DNA of 64,000 bases from Sphingomonadales bacterium. Lineage in GTDB: Bacteria > Pseudomonadota > Alphaproteobacteria > Sphingomonadales > Sphingomonadaceae. The position numbers and the translations under genes are program-made. The notes beneath the pieces are model-generated. The model saw only the letters and a program-made list of their open reading frames with translations. It did not search any database and was not told where the DNA came from. Below are positions 8,354 through 16,854 of the stretch, in pieces. The first letter of the stretch is position 1; every line of letters begins with the position of its first letter. The stretch lies in the NCBI GenBank assembly GCA_006226685.1, contig SBGG01000094.1:1-64000 (forward strand), given 5' to 3'.

Positions 8354-9246
8354 ACAAGAGCATCGCTTCAACGCTGTTTCTCACGCTCGCCGGGGTCGGC
8401 CTTGCGGGATGTTCTCATCGCGGCGAGCGGGTGGCGGTTCGGCCCCTGTCTTCCAACGCGATGCTGGCTTCCACCAATCTGGAAGGCCTGCTCGCCAGCG
8501 GGCGCGATCAGCTCGCCGCCGGGCGCTATGGACTGGCGATCGCACAGTTCCGCAACGCCGTGCTGCTCGATCCGCAATCGGCGGCCGCGCAAAACGGCCT
8601 TGCCGTCGCCTATGCGCAGATCGGCCGGACCGATCTTGCCCGGCGCTATTTCGAACGGGCCATCGCCTATGCGCCCGATGAAGCCGCCTATCGGCGCAAC
8701 TATGCCCGGCTGGGTGCGGTGCAGCCCTTCGCCCGGCCGGTAATGTCCGCTTCCGCGGATGTGTCTGGCAACGGCCCGGCACCGGTTCAAGGCGCCATGG
8801 TTGCGCTGCGGACGACCGGTAGTGGCAGGCCCCGGCTCGAAGCGCTGGGGCATCGGTCCTCCGGCCCGCATCTGGCCGCCGCCGATACCCCGGAGGGCGG
8901 ACGGAAGCTCGTCCGGCTGGTGACCCGGACGCCTGATTCTGCACGGTCGACCGCTCCGGCACCCGTCATGATGGCCGCGACCACCACACCGGAATCGCGC
9001 GCAGCCGACGCCAGACCCAATTCGGCACCGGTATGGCGCATCGTGACCAGTCGGCCCGCAACCAGCCCGGCCGCAACACCGGCGGACCAGCCCAGGATGG
9101 AGCGCGTCAGCGCCCGGAGGCTGCATCTGCGGACCGGCAGCGACACTGCGGATATCTCTTCGGGTTGCGCCGCGACAAACGGGCAAGCCTCGGTGGCGAC
9201 CCCGGCCGGAACATTGACGGCGCGGATCATTTCATGCCGTTCCTGA
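8350..9246 (+). CDS. tadD: TadD-like TPR lipoprotein
   Basis: This 298-residue protein starts at the ATG overlapping the tadC stop. It has a lipoprotein signal (lipobox LAGVGLAGC, Cys about 18) and about two tetratricopeptide repeats ('GRDQLAAGRYGLAIAQFRNAVLLDPQSAAAQNGLAVAYAQIGRTDLARRYFERAIAYAPD'). TadD lipoproteins act as assembly factors for the pilus secretin. The second half (from about residue 120) is long, low-complexity and rich in Ala, Pro, Arg and Thr, unlike classical TadD, and looks disordered. The role is inferred from family and position. Confidence 0.85.
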   Translation: MNKSIASTLFLTLAGVGLAGCSHRGERVAVRPLSSNAMLASTNLEGLLASGRDQLAAGRYGLAIAQFRNAVLLDPQSAAAQNGLAVAYAQIGRTDLARRYFERAIAYAPDEAAYRRNYARLGAVQPFARPVMSASADVSGNGPAPVQGAMVALRTTGSGRPRLEALGHRSSGPHLAAADTPEGGRKLVRLVTRTPDSARSTAPAPVMMAATTTPESRAADARPNSAPVWRIVTSRPATSPAATPADQPRMERVSARRLHLRTGSDTADISSGCAATNGQASVATPAGTLTARIISCRS

Positions 9247-9318
9247 CCCGCCGGCACCAACGCCTGTCCACCTTGCCGCCTCGTGCCCGGCCGGGAGCCT
9301 GCACAGGGTGCGACTATC

Positions 9319-9354
9319 GCTGACCCCAATCATCGTTGATAAGGGCTGACCCCA
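9319..9354 (+). repeat. Direct repeat GCTGACCCCA, two copies before cpaA
   Basis: GCTGACCCCA occurs at 9319-9328 and again at 9345-9354, just before the cpaA start. The start itself has no obvious ribosome site. The repeat could be a regulator half-site pair or simply a small duplication; nothing else supports a function. Confidence 0.4.
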
Positions 9355-9355
9355 G

Positions 9356-9844
9356 ATGACCATGTCTACCTTGCCCTTGGGCGCCGCCCTGCCCTTTGCC
9401 CTTATTTTCATGGCGATGCTGGTCGGCGCGGCAATACAGGATGCCCGGTCGCGCACCATTTCCAACGGGTGGCCGCTCGCCTTCCTCCTGCTCTTCGTCA
9501 TCGCCTGGTCAATGAACGTGATCGCCGGGCCGCTGGGTAGCCATCTGCTTCATTTCGGCATTGCTCTGGTGGTGGGGCTGGCGCTTTTCGCGTTTCGCTG
9601 GATCGGTGGGGGCGATGCCAAACTCTATGCCGCCGTCGCGCTCTGGTTCACGCTCGGCCATGCCCTGTTCCTGCTGCTGTGTGTAGTGCTTTCGGGGGCG
9701 GTCCTCGCCATTGCGCATCTGGCGATCGCAATGGCCCGCAATGCGCGGACAAAACAGCCGAAAAACCTGCGCGACAACAAGCTCGCTTATGGCATTGCCA
9801 TTGCCGTCGGGGCGATATTGACCCTGCCCCGCGCCTTTTCCTGA
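9356..9844 (+). CDS. cpaA: CpaA/TadV prepilin peptidase
   Basis: This 162-residue polytopic membrane protein of the A24 aspartic peptidase family cleaves the leader peptides of Flp pilin and TadE/TadF pseudopilins. The two catalytic Asp residues are visible: one in 'AAIQDARSRTISN' (about residue 30) and one in the GxGD motif 'RWIGGGDAKLYAAVALW' (about residue 85). The short form without an N-terminal methylase domain is typical of TadV. In many loci cpaA stands near the pilin gene at the front; here it closes the cluster. A second ATG at 9362 is an equally possible start. Confidence 0.93.
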   Translation: MTMSTLPLGAALPFALIFMAMLVGAAIQDARSRTISNGWPLAFLLLFVIAWSMNVIAGPLGSHLLHFGIALVVGLALFAFRWIGGGDAKLYAAVALWFTLGHALFLLLCVVLSGAVLAIAHLAIAMARNARTKQPKNLRDNKLAYGIAIAVGAILTLPRAFS

Positions 9845-10039
9845 ATTCGCCGGGCTCCGTCCCCGATTTGCTTGTGATCGGATCGGAGCAGATCGACCGC
9901 TCCATCTTTTTGATACGCCACGAATGCCGGAGCGTAGATGATACCATTTGGCCGGAAAGCTGCCGCATCCTGCCCTGCGCATCTGTCGGATGCCCGGTAA
10001 CGGGGTGGTCACATCCGCGAAATCATTTCAGGCAATGCC

Positions 10040-10693
10040 TCAGGCGGCGTCGGTGGAGCGACCGAAATTGAGGCCACCTTTCTTGACGATCAGTTCCGCG
10101 CGGGAATTGACCCCGAGCTTGCGATAGACATTGTGCAGATGCACCTTGACCGTTCCTTCGGTCAGGTTGTGGCGATCCGCAATATCCTTGTTCTTCAAGC
10201 CCTGACAGACCAACTCGACAATCTCCGCCTCCCGCGGGGTCAGCAGGTCATCCTGACGCAGCATGGGCGTCGGCGCCCGCATCGAATGACGCAGCGCCCC
10301 TTCCGAAACGGACGGATCGATCATGGTCTTGCCGCCCAGCACGGTATCGATCGCCTTCACAATATCTTCCGGATCACGATCCTTGAGCGCAATCGCATCG
10401 ATGCCCAGACGCAACGCCTCTATCGTGTCTTCCGGATCGATCTGCACGGTCAGGAACATCGTCCGAATGTCCATCTGTTCCTTGACCTGGCGCAGCATCG
10501 CCATGCCGCCGCCTTCGGCCATGGACACGTCCATCACCACCAGCTCGGGCCGAAAAGCGAATATGCTCTTCATCGCCTCACCCACGGACAGGGCGGATTG
10601 AATCTCATATTTGCCGGTGGCGCTCAAATAGCGCTCCAACCCGTGAATGAAGAACGGGTGGTCGTCGACAATCATGATTTTATGTCTAGACAT
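10040..10693 (-). CDS. NarL/LuxR-family response regulator
   Basis: This 217-residue regulator has an N-terminal receiver domain (acidic pair D10 D11, phospho-acceptor D55 in VVMDVSM, and the conserved Lys in 'AIALKDRD') and a C-terminal LuxR helix-turn-helix ('LLTPREAEIVELVCQGLKNKDIADRHNLTEGTVKVHLHNVYRKLGV'). It is the output partner of the kinase encoded just upstream, whose stop overlaps this start by eight bases. I chose the ATG at 10693 because it gives the usual few residues before the receiver; an ATG at 10708 is possible. The 195 bases between this gene and cpaA contain no clear gene. Its targets are unknown; the neighbouring pilus locus is a candidate. Confidence 0.93.
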   Translation of the reverse strand: MSRHKIMIVDDHPFFIHGLERYLSATGKYEIQSALSVGEAMKSIFAFRPELVVMDVSMAEGGGMAMLRQVKEQMDIRTMFLTVQIDPEDTIEALRLGIDAIALKDRDPEDIVKAIDTVLGGKTMIDPSVSEGALRHSMRAPTPMLRQDDLLTPREAEIVELVCQGLKNKDIADRHNLTEGTVKVHLHNVYRKLGVNSRAELIVKKGGLNFGRSTDAA

Positions 10694-12335
10694 GGATGTG
10701 ATCATCATAAACCAGAGGAATGGCTATTGCCAGCAATGTTCCGCCTTGCAGCCCTTCCGAGTAAGCGCGACCATTGACGAGCGCCAGCCTTTGTTGCAGC
10801 GACTCCGAAGCGAGCGGACCAATACCTGCCATAACGGCATCAACCGCACCCTCTCCATCCCCGTCATGATCGCAGTCCTTGAGGCTGATGACAAGGTCCG
10901 ATTGCCTGATCGCAAGGGAACAACGCAGCCTTTTCGCCCCGGAATGCCGGGAAGCATTGGCAATAATCTCTCTCAGCAGGAATTCGACATTGTTGACCGA
11001 TTCCCGATGCATCGGAATGGCCTGTTCCTCGCAGGAAAATTCTATGTCGATTTCCCATTGCAGCGCGACCGTCGCAACCGCGATCCGCAGCGCTTCGACC
11101 AGGTTGATCGGCTGATCCGCATCGGATTTCGCATCGAGCATCGACCGCAACCGCGCCTGTTCCAGCGCGACGATATCGGCGATATTGCGAATTTCCTTGG
11201 CTATATCGGTACCGGCAATGTCGCCGGACTGCAGGATCGTCAGCAAACGCATGCGCAACGCCGCCAGCGATTGCAGCACGCCGTCATGCAGATCCCGGCG
11301 CGCAACCTCCCGCGCCTCGATCAGGAAAGCACGGCGCATTTCGACCATGCGATCCAACCGATCGAGCAGATCGTCGAACCCGGCGTCGATCCGCTTCATT
11401 TCCTGCGCCAGAATCGCATCATTGCCGGTCTTGTGCGCGATAATCAGCAAACCGCATTGATGCCCCAGCATGAATTGCCGCCCCATGACGACGGGCTGCC
11501 CCAGAAGGGCAAGCATATGCGTCAGCTGCGGCGGACAAAGGGAGGATGCGGGATCGGCGCTGTCCTGCCGGTCGCGCAGGATGGAGAGGCGCCGGTCCAG
11601 CACGCCATTCTGCCACTTGTCGGCTCCGACCAGCTCGGCCCGCACGCGATCGGCGGGCAGGCTGCTGAAAAAATGCATGCTTCCGCCCGTCCGGGTCAGC
11701 GCGACGAAGCACAGGCAATCGCTACCGCCATAAAGCTCGGCCACGCTCCCGACCCAGGAGCTGAAATCGGTGGAAAAAGGCTGATCGGGATCCAGAATGG
11801 AATCGACCCAGCTCTCGCCCCCCAAAGCCCCGACCGAGGCGATACGCAGGTTGCTCCACCGATAGGCCACCACCCCAGCCGCACCGAGGATCACCCACGT
11901 CACCGGCACCACTATCCCGGCGGGCACAAGCGGCCATGGCGTCTCATTTCCCCGAGCCATTATCCAGAGCAGCAGGCACAGGGTCAGATAAACGGGAATC
12001 GTAATCAGGCCTGACCATCGACCGGAACAGGCGCGCCACAACAGCGCGCCAAACGGAAGAATCGCCAGCCCGAGGACCGGATCGCCCAGCACCGCCACGC
12101 AACAGGCGAAAACCAGATCCATCGCCAATAGCGCGACATAGCCCTGGCGGGATCGGGGCAGGGCAACGATAAAAGCGGCCAGCGCCAGCGCGGCCCAACC
12201 GAACAGAAAAATCGTGATCGCCAGCACCAGCGCCGGCGAAACCGGCCAGTAATCGCGCGGAACAAGAATCACGACGGCGGCGATGAACAGACGCACCACC
12301 GCGAGCGCCATGGTCTCAGGACGAATGCCGTTCAC
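10686..12335 (-). CDS. NarX-type sensor histidine kinase with membrane-embedded N-terminus
   Basis: This is a 549-residue kinase. The first ~170 residues hold five or six hydrophobic helices; a middle region (about 190-330) may be a GAF-like sensor; then comes a HisKA_3 dimerisation helix with the phospho-acceptor His in 'REVARRDLHDGVLQSL' and an HATPase domain ('REIIANASRHSGAKRL'). The GTG at 12335 is the best start because a strong ribosome site (GAGGGAG) lies five bases upstream; a TTG at 12353 also fits the frame. It is coupled to the response regulator downstream. The signal sensed cannot be read from the sequence. Confidence 0.9.
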   Translation of the reverse strand: MNGIRPETMALAVVRLFIAAVVILVPRDYWPVSPALVLAITIFLFGWAALALAAFIVALPRSRQGYVALLAMDLVFACCVAVLGDPVLGLAILPFGALLWRACSGRWSGLITIPVYLTLCLLLWIMARGNETPWPLVPAGIVVPVTWVILGAAGVVAYRWSNLRIASVGALGGESWVDSILDPDQPFSTDFSSWVGSVAELYGGSDCLCFVALTRTGGSMHFFSSLPADRVRAELVGADKWQNGVLDRRLSILRDRQDSADPASSLCPPQLTHMLALLGQPVVMGRQFMLGHQCGLLIIAHKTGNDAILAQEMKRIDAGFDDLLDRLDRMVEMRRAFLIEAREVARRDLHDGVLQSLAALRMRLLTILQSGDIAGTDIAKEIRNIADIVALEQARLRSMLDAKSDADQPINLVEALRIAVATVALQWEIDIEFSCEEQAIPMHRESVNNVEFLLREIIANASRHSGAKRLRCSLAIRQSDLVISLKDCDHDGDGEGAVDAVMAGIGPLASESLQQRLALVNGRAYSEGLQGGTLLAIAIPLVYDDHIHV

Positions 12336-12564
12336 CGGTGCTCCCTCTTGCAAACCCCAGGGGCCGGCTCACCCCGGAACGGGTTTTGCCTCGGCACCTT
12401 TCTATTATTCTATAGCAAAGCGGCACCGCTCAACAATCTGTCCGGGCACATAGTTTGGGAAAGTCGCGCTCGCGCCCCGCGCAGATGACCATAGTTATGG
12501 GTGAAAATTGCCCCGTTTGCCATGATTTCTGCGAAACCATATGGCCTTATCACGGGTTCGGATG

Positions 12565-12599
12565 ATCCGAAAATAAGGATGCCGGCCCATGCCGGCATC
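12565..12599 (-). terminator. Rho-independent terminator of tRNA-Leu
   Basis: A perfect 9-base stem (12578-12586 with 12591-12599, GATGCCGGC/GCCGGCATC) with a 4-base loop is followed on the minus strand by a T-rich run (CTTATTTT). It lies three bases after the 3' end of the tRNA. Confidence 0.85.
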
Positions 12600-12601
12600 T
12601 G

Positions 12602-12688
12602 TGGTGCGGTCGAGAAGACTCGAACTTCCACGGCCTTTCGGCCACAACGACCTCAACGTTGCGCGTCTACCAGTTCCGCCACGACCGC
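12602..12688 (-). tRNA. tRNA-Leu (anticodon GAG)
   Basis: The minus strand folds as an 87-base class II tRNA. The acceptor stem GCGGTCG pairs with CGACCGC, the discriminator base is A, and CCA is encoded. The anticodon loop TTGAGGT between CAACG and CGTTG gives anticodon GAG, which reads CUC/CUU. The long variable arm (GTGGCC...GGCCGTG) and the T-arm TTCGAGTC are as expected for Leu. A terminator follows directly. Confidence 0.95.
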
Positions 12689-12830
12689 ACATCAGAGTAG
12701 GAAACCGGCGAAACCGGTGCCTGGCAGGCGCAGGCCATTAGCAAAGGCTCCAGCGGCTTGCAAGCACCCTTTATCATCTATTCCAAGATAAGCAGGGAAC
12801 CGGGGAAAGGGTTTCCTCCACCAGCCGGGC

Positions 12831-13730
12831 TCAGCGCCCGTCGTCGACGAAGTTCAGGGACAAATTTTCGGCATTTTTCGGGATGTCGAGCCGGCTTTCA
12901 TTGATGCTGGCTTCCTCGCCGGGCTTAAGCCGGGTCTTGTCCGCCTTGGTCGTCCAGCTGAACACCAGACGGTCCTGACGGTCGCGAAGCTGCACCTCGA
13001 CCGGCGGAACCGGCAATTCCTTCGATCCGCTGTTCACGATGCGGGCGCTGAACGCGAAATATTCCGATCCATTGGGCAAGCTGCGCCGCTCGGCGGGTCG
13101 GGCCAGATAGAAAAGCAGGTCAGGCTCCTGGCTGTCGGCCAGCAACCCCGCACGCACCGCCCATTGCGGCGGTCCGAAATAATAAAGCGCACCGCCTATC
13201 CCGGCCATGGCCAGAAAGAACAAAATGGCGGCATAAGTCCACAACCGGGCCGGATTACGCCGCCTGCGAGCGGGCGGCGCGGCATAGTCTTCCGCCTCAT
13301 CGAAACCGGCGGCATTTTCATCCCAACCCGCCGTTCGCGATATCATCGGTTCGACGCCGGATATATCAACCGGCCGCGCCTGTCCGCGCAGCGCCGCCGC
13401 CTGTTCCCCGGAGTCGCCGGGCGCATCGAAATCCTGCTCCTGCGCTGCGGCATCGACGGGGCGTTCCGTATCTTCCGATGCGGCAACGCTGTCCGGGCCG
13501 GGCTTCTGAGCCTCCTCATCAATATGCGGATCGAAATCGCGGGACGCCGGCGCGGCCGATGCCGGGGCCGGAGCGACCGGCGGAAGCACCTCTTCACGCG
13601 GCGGCAACTGCGGCCCTTCCTGAAACCAGCTATATTTGCAGGCGGCACACCGCACCTGACGGCCATTCACGCCAATGGCTTCATCCGGCACGATATAGCG
13701 GGTCGCGCAATTGGGGCAGACGAGGATCAT
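12831..13730 (-). CDS. MJ0042-type zinc-ribbon, single-pass membrane protein
   Basis: This 299-residue protein begins MILVCPNCATRYIVPDEAIG and has a second pair 'VRCAACKYSWF', the CxxC...CxxC zinc ribbon of the MJ0042/YjfZ type. A long acidic, Ala/Pro-rich linker with a low-complexity composition follows (about 45-165), then one membrane helix (about 172-195, 'LWTYAAILFFLAMAGIGGALYYF'). The C-terminal domain resembles DUF3426, seen in 'YFAFSARIVNSGSKELPVPPVEVQLRDRQDRLVFSW'. Such proteins are common in alphaproteobacteria next to ftsE, as here (divergent). The function is unknown. The ATG at 13730 puts the zinc ribbon at the very N-terminus. Confidence 0.88.
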   Translation of the reverse strand: MILVCPNCATRYIVPDEAIGVNGRQVRCAACKYSWFQEGPQLPPREEVLPPVAPAPASAAPASRDFDPHIDEEAQKPGPDSVAASEDTERPVDAAAQEQDFDAPGDSGEQAAALRGQARPVDISGVEPMISRTAGWDENAAGFDEAEDYAAPPARRRRNPARLWTYAAILFFLAMAGIGGALYYFGPPQWAVRAGLLADSQEPDLLFYLARPAERRSLPNGSEYFAFSARIVNSGSKELPVPPVEVQLRDRQDRLVFSWTTKADKTRLKPGEEASINESRLDIPKNAENLSLNFVDDGR

Positions 13731-13888
13731 GCGACTTAATAAGCGCGCTCTTGACTCGGGCGCAAGACACCTCGGCATTATAGCGCCCGTTTCCGTTTCG
13801 CCGGAAGGGTTTTGCGCGGGCCTTTACGGGCGCGGGGGCTTGTGCGATGGACGGTCAGACACTGCATCGGGGCCGATCTTCCACGGAT

Positions 13889-14629
13889 ATGAGCGCTATT
13901 ATCGAGTTCGAGAATATCGGTCTGCGCTACGGGGCGGATGCGGAAGTCCTGTCCGACATTTCCTTTTCCCTTTCCACCGGCGGCTTTTATTTTCTGACCG
14001 GCGCTTCCGGCGCGGGCAAGACCTCACTGCTGAAGCTACTCTACCTCGCCCAGCGACCGAGCCGCGGCGTTCTGAAACTGTTCGGCGAGGATGTGGTGAT
14101 GATGCCGCGTAGCCGCCTGCCCGGCTTTCGCAGGCGGATCGGCGTGGTGTTTCAGGATTTCCGGCTGGTGCCGCACCTGTCCGCTTATGACAATGTGGCG
14201 CTGCCGCTGCGGCTGGCGGGGCTGGATGAACGGGAAATCAGCGGGCCGGTGGAGGAGATGCTGGGCTGGGTCGGTCTCGGCGACCGTTCCGGCGCTCTAC
14301 CCGATTCTCTCTCGGGCGGCGAGCAGCAGCGCATCGCCATCGCCCGCGCGGTGATCGGCCGCCCCGACATATTGGTGGCCGACGAACCGACGGGCAATGT
14401 CGATGCCGACATGGCGAAGCGCCTGCTCGGCCTGTTCGAGGCGCTGAATCGGCTAGGCACCACCATCGTCATCGCCACCCATGACCTGCCGCTGATCGGG
14501 ATGATCCCCCATGGACAGATGATGCGGCTCGACCGCGGGCGCCTGATCGATCCGACGGGCAGCCTGCGCTTTCCGCCCGACAAGCGTCCCGCGCTGATTC
14601 AGGGCCTTGCCCTCGGCAAACCCGGATGA
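13889..14629 (+). CDS. ftsE: Cell division ATP-binding protein FtsE
   Basis: This 246-residue ABC ATPase has Walker A 'GASGAGKTSLLKLL', signature 'LSGGEQQRIAIARA', Walker B 'ILVADEPTGNVD' and the switch His in 'IVIATHD'. FtsE pairs with FtsX to control peptidoglycan hydrolysis at the septum. The ATG at 13889 gives the usual FtsE N-terminus (MSAIIEFENIGLRYG); a start at 13847 would add 14 residues. The C-terminus is slightly longer than in E. coli. ftsX follows within 11 bases. Confidence 0.95.
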   Translation: MSAIIEFENIGLRYGADAEVLSDISFSLSTGGFYFLTGASGAGKTSLLKLLYLAQRPSRGVLKLFGEDVVMMPRSRLPGFRRRIGVVFQDFRLVPHLSAYDNVALPLRLAGLDEREISGPVEEMLGWVGLGDRSGALPDSLSGGEQQRIAIARAVIGRPDILVADEPTGNVDADMAKRLLGLFEALNRLGTTIVIATHDLPLIGMIPHGQMMRLDRGRLIDPTGSLRFPPDKRPALIQGLALGKPG

Positions 14630-14639
14630 GTGGCCGATC

Positions 14640-15578
14640 ATGACGATGGACGAACAGCAAAGGCGCGAGGGCGGCGGCGGATTCGCCTGGTCGCAACGGG
14701 CCGGGCGGGCCGCCCGCAACCGCTGGCTGCCGCAGGGGCGGCGCGGGCCGATGCCATGGATCATCGCGATCATGATGTTTCTTTCCACCCTCGCGGGTGG
14801 CGCCGGCCTCGCGCTTTCCAACGCACTGGAACGCATGCACGGGGAACTGGCGGGCGGCCAGACCGCACAGATCGTCGAGGCGGACGCCGCCAGGCGCGCC
14901 GATCAGGTCCGCAGGGTCGCGGCCATGCTGCGCGCGGACAAGGCCGTGCGCATGGTCCGGATCATTCCGGAAGAGGCCCTCGCGGCGCAGCTCGAACCCT
15001 GGATCGGCGCCGATGCCGGGGCGGATGACCTGCCCATACCGGCGCTGATCGATTTCGAACTGGCGCCGGGCACGACGCCAGCGACGCTGAAGGCGATCGC
15101 GATGCGGGCAAAGGCGATGGCCCCTTCCGTCCGCATCGATTCGCATGAACTCTATCTGGGGCCGGTCGAGCGGCTGATGCGGCTGCTGATGTGGCTGGCC
15201 GCCGGCGTGATGGCGCTGATGATTCTGACGACCGGCGCGGTGGTGACGATCGCCGCGCGCAGTGCGCATACCACCCATCGGGGGACGATCGACATCATGC
15301 ACCTGCTGGGCGCGACCGATGTGCAGATCGCCCGTCTGTTTCAGCGCCGTATGGCGCTCGACGCGCTGTTCGGCGGCGCGCTGGGCCTTGGTGCGGCCTC
15401 CGTTCTGTTGTGGCTGGCCGGTCGTTTCATAGCCGCGACCGATGCGGAACTGACACAGATGATCGCGCTGCCCTGGCGGCTGGCCGTGCTCTTGCCCCTA
15501 ATCCCGATATTCGGCACGTTGCTGGCAATGCTGACTGCGCGAATCACCGTTCGCCATGCGCTGGAGCGTGCCCTGTGA
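14640..15578 (+). CDS. ftsX: Cell division protein FtsX
   Basis: This 312-residue membrane protein has the FtsX layout: a cytoplasmic basic N-terminus, helix 1 (about 37-58), a periplasmic loop ('VRRVAAMLRADKAVRMVRIIPEEAL'), then three helices in the C-terminal permease domain ('RLMRLLMWLAAGVMALMILTTGAVVTIAARSAHTTHRGTIDIMHLLGATDVQIARLFQRR'). It forms a complex with FtsE. It starts at an ATG 11 bases after the ftsE stop, with another ATG at 14646, and its stop overlaps the following gene. Confidence 0.94.
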   Translation: MTMDEQQRREGGGGFAWSQRAGRAARNRWLPQGRRGPMPWIIAIMMFLSTLAGGAGLALSNALERMHGELAGGQTAQIVEADAARRADQVRRVAAMLRADKAVRMVRIIPEEALAAQLEPWIGADAGADDLPIPALIDFELAPGTTPATLKAIAMRAKAMAPSVRIDSHELYLGPVERLMRLLMWLAAGVMALMILTTGAVVTIAARSAHTTHRGTIDIMHLLGATDVQIARLFQRRMALDALFGGALGLGAASVLLWLAGRFIAATDAELTQMIALPWRLAVLLPLIPIFGTLLAMLTARITVRHALERAL

Positions 15579-16105
15579 TTTCCCGCTTCATCGCCTTCAT
15601 CCTGCTGGTTTATGCGCTGGGCTTTGCCTGGTTCTCGATCTGGCTGCCCCAACCGCTCGACCTGCGGACCACCGACGCGATCGTCGTGCTGACCGGCGGC
15701 GCAGGCCGTATCGACCGGGGGCTGACGCTGTTGCAGGACGGGGCCGCCAAGCGGATGCTGATTTCCGGCGTCGACCGCTCGGTCCGCCCTCATGAACTGG
15801 CCATCCAATATAAGGCGCCGGACAAGCTGTTCGATTGCTGCATCACCCTCGGCCGGGAAGCGATCGATACCCGGTCGAACGGCATAGAGACCGCGCGCTG
15901 GCTGGAAAAGCGGGGCTATGACACGGTGCGCCTCATCACCAGCGACTGGCATATGCGCCGCGCCGCGTTCGAACTGCGCGAGGCTCTGCCGAAGGATATC
16001 GTCCTCGTTTATGATGCGGTGCCGACCGAACCGAGCCTGTCGATGCTGGCGATCGAATATAATAAATATCTGTTGCGCCGCCTGGCCGGGCTGATCGGTA
16101 TCTGA
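15575..16105 (+). CDS. YdcF-like DUF218 membrane protein
   Basis: This 176-residue protein starts at a GTG overlapping the ftsX stop (GTGA). It has one N-terminal membrane helix ('FIAFILLVYALGFAWFSIWL') followed by a DUF218 (YdcF/ElyC-type) domain: 'TDAIVVLTGGAGRIDRGLTLLQDGAAKRMLISGVD' and 'SDWHMRRAAFELREALPK'. Some DUF218 proteins act in envelope homeostasis in enterobacteria; the biochemical activity is not settled. Coupling to ftsX and to the acyltransferase behind it suggests an envelope role. Confidence 0.88.
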   Translation: MISRFIAFILLVYALGFAWFSIWLPQPLDLRTTDAIVVLTGGAGRIDRGLTLLQDGAAKRMLISGVDRSVRPHELAIQYKAPDKLFDCCITLGREAIDTRSNGIETARWLEKRGYDTVRLITSDWHMRRAAFELREALPKDIVLVYDAVPTEPSLSMLAIEYNKYLLRRLAGLIGI

Positions 16106-16109
16106 TCCG

Positions 16110-16841
16110 ATGACCGCCACCCCGCTGCTCTTCTTTCGTTCGCTGGTGTTCGCGCTGATCTTCTACAGCGGAACGCTCCTTCTGGTGCTGACCACGTTCG
16201 TCGCCGCCCTGTTCGGAAAGGCGCCGATGCGCGGCGTCGTCCGTATCTGGGCCTATTTTCATCGCATCTGCGCCCGCTTCCTGCTCGGCCAGAAGATACG
16301 GATCGTCGGCGCCATGCCGGACGAACCCGCACTCTATGTCTTCAAACATGAATCGATGTTCGAAACGATCGATCTGCTCTGTTTCTTTCATTATCCGATG
16401 ATCGCAGCCAAGGCGGAATTGCTCAGCATCCCGCTTTGGGGGTGGGCTGCCCGGCGCTATGGCATGATGGAGGTGCGGCGCGATGCGGGCGCATCCGCGC
16501 TGCGCATGATGCGGAAAGATGCCGACAAGGCCTTTGCCGAAGGGCGACCGATCTGCCTGTTTCCGGAGGGCACCCGCGTGCCCCATGGGGAACGTCCCGC
16601 CCTGAAGGCGGGCTTTGCCGGGCTGTACAAGCTGCTCCGCCTGCCGGTCATTCCGGTCGCGGTCGACAGCGGGCGGGTTTCCCCGCGCCAGAGCTTCCTG
16701 AAACGGCCCGGCATCATCACCTATAAAGTGGGGGAGACGATCCCGCCCGGTCTGCCCCGCGCAGAGGCGGAAGCCCGCGTCCATGCCGCCATCAATGCGC
16801 TGAATCCTCCTGCCGGGGATGGACTTTCCGCCCCGGAATGA
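16110..16841 (+). CDS. plsC: 1-acyl-sn-glycerol-3-phosphate acyltransferase (PlsC family)
   Basis: This 243-residue protein catalyses acylation of lysophosphatidic acid, the second step of phospholipid synthesis, at the inner membrane. There is an N-terminal membrane helix (about 8-32). The catalytic block reads 'YVFKHESMFETIDLL', an H-x4-E version of the HX4D motif that is common in alphaproteobacterial members, and the substrate block 'ICLFPEGTRVPHGE' is intact. Length is normal. It lies four bases after the DUF218 gene and probably belongs to the ftsEX transcript. Confidence 0.92.
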   Translation: MTATPLLFFRSLVFALIFYSGTLLLVLTTFVAALFGKAPMRGVVRIWAYFHRICARFLLGQKIRIVGAMPDEPALYVFKHESMFETIDLLCFFHYPMIAAKAELLSIPLWGWAARRYGMMEVRRDAGASALRMMRKDADKAFAEGRPICLFPEGTRVPHGERPALKAGFAGLYKLLRLPVIPVAVDSGRVSPRQSFLKRPGIITYKVGETIPPGLPRAEAEARVHAAINALNPPAGDGLSAPE

Positions 16842-16854
16842 TAGGCGCCTTCCC

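Noticed and set aside
12495..12692. Open frame across the tRNA-Leu gene
   Set aside because: The tRNA fold and its terminator explain this stretch.
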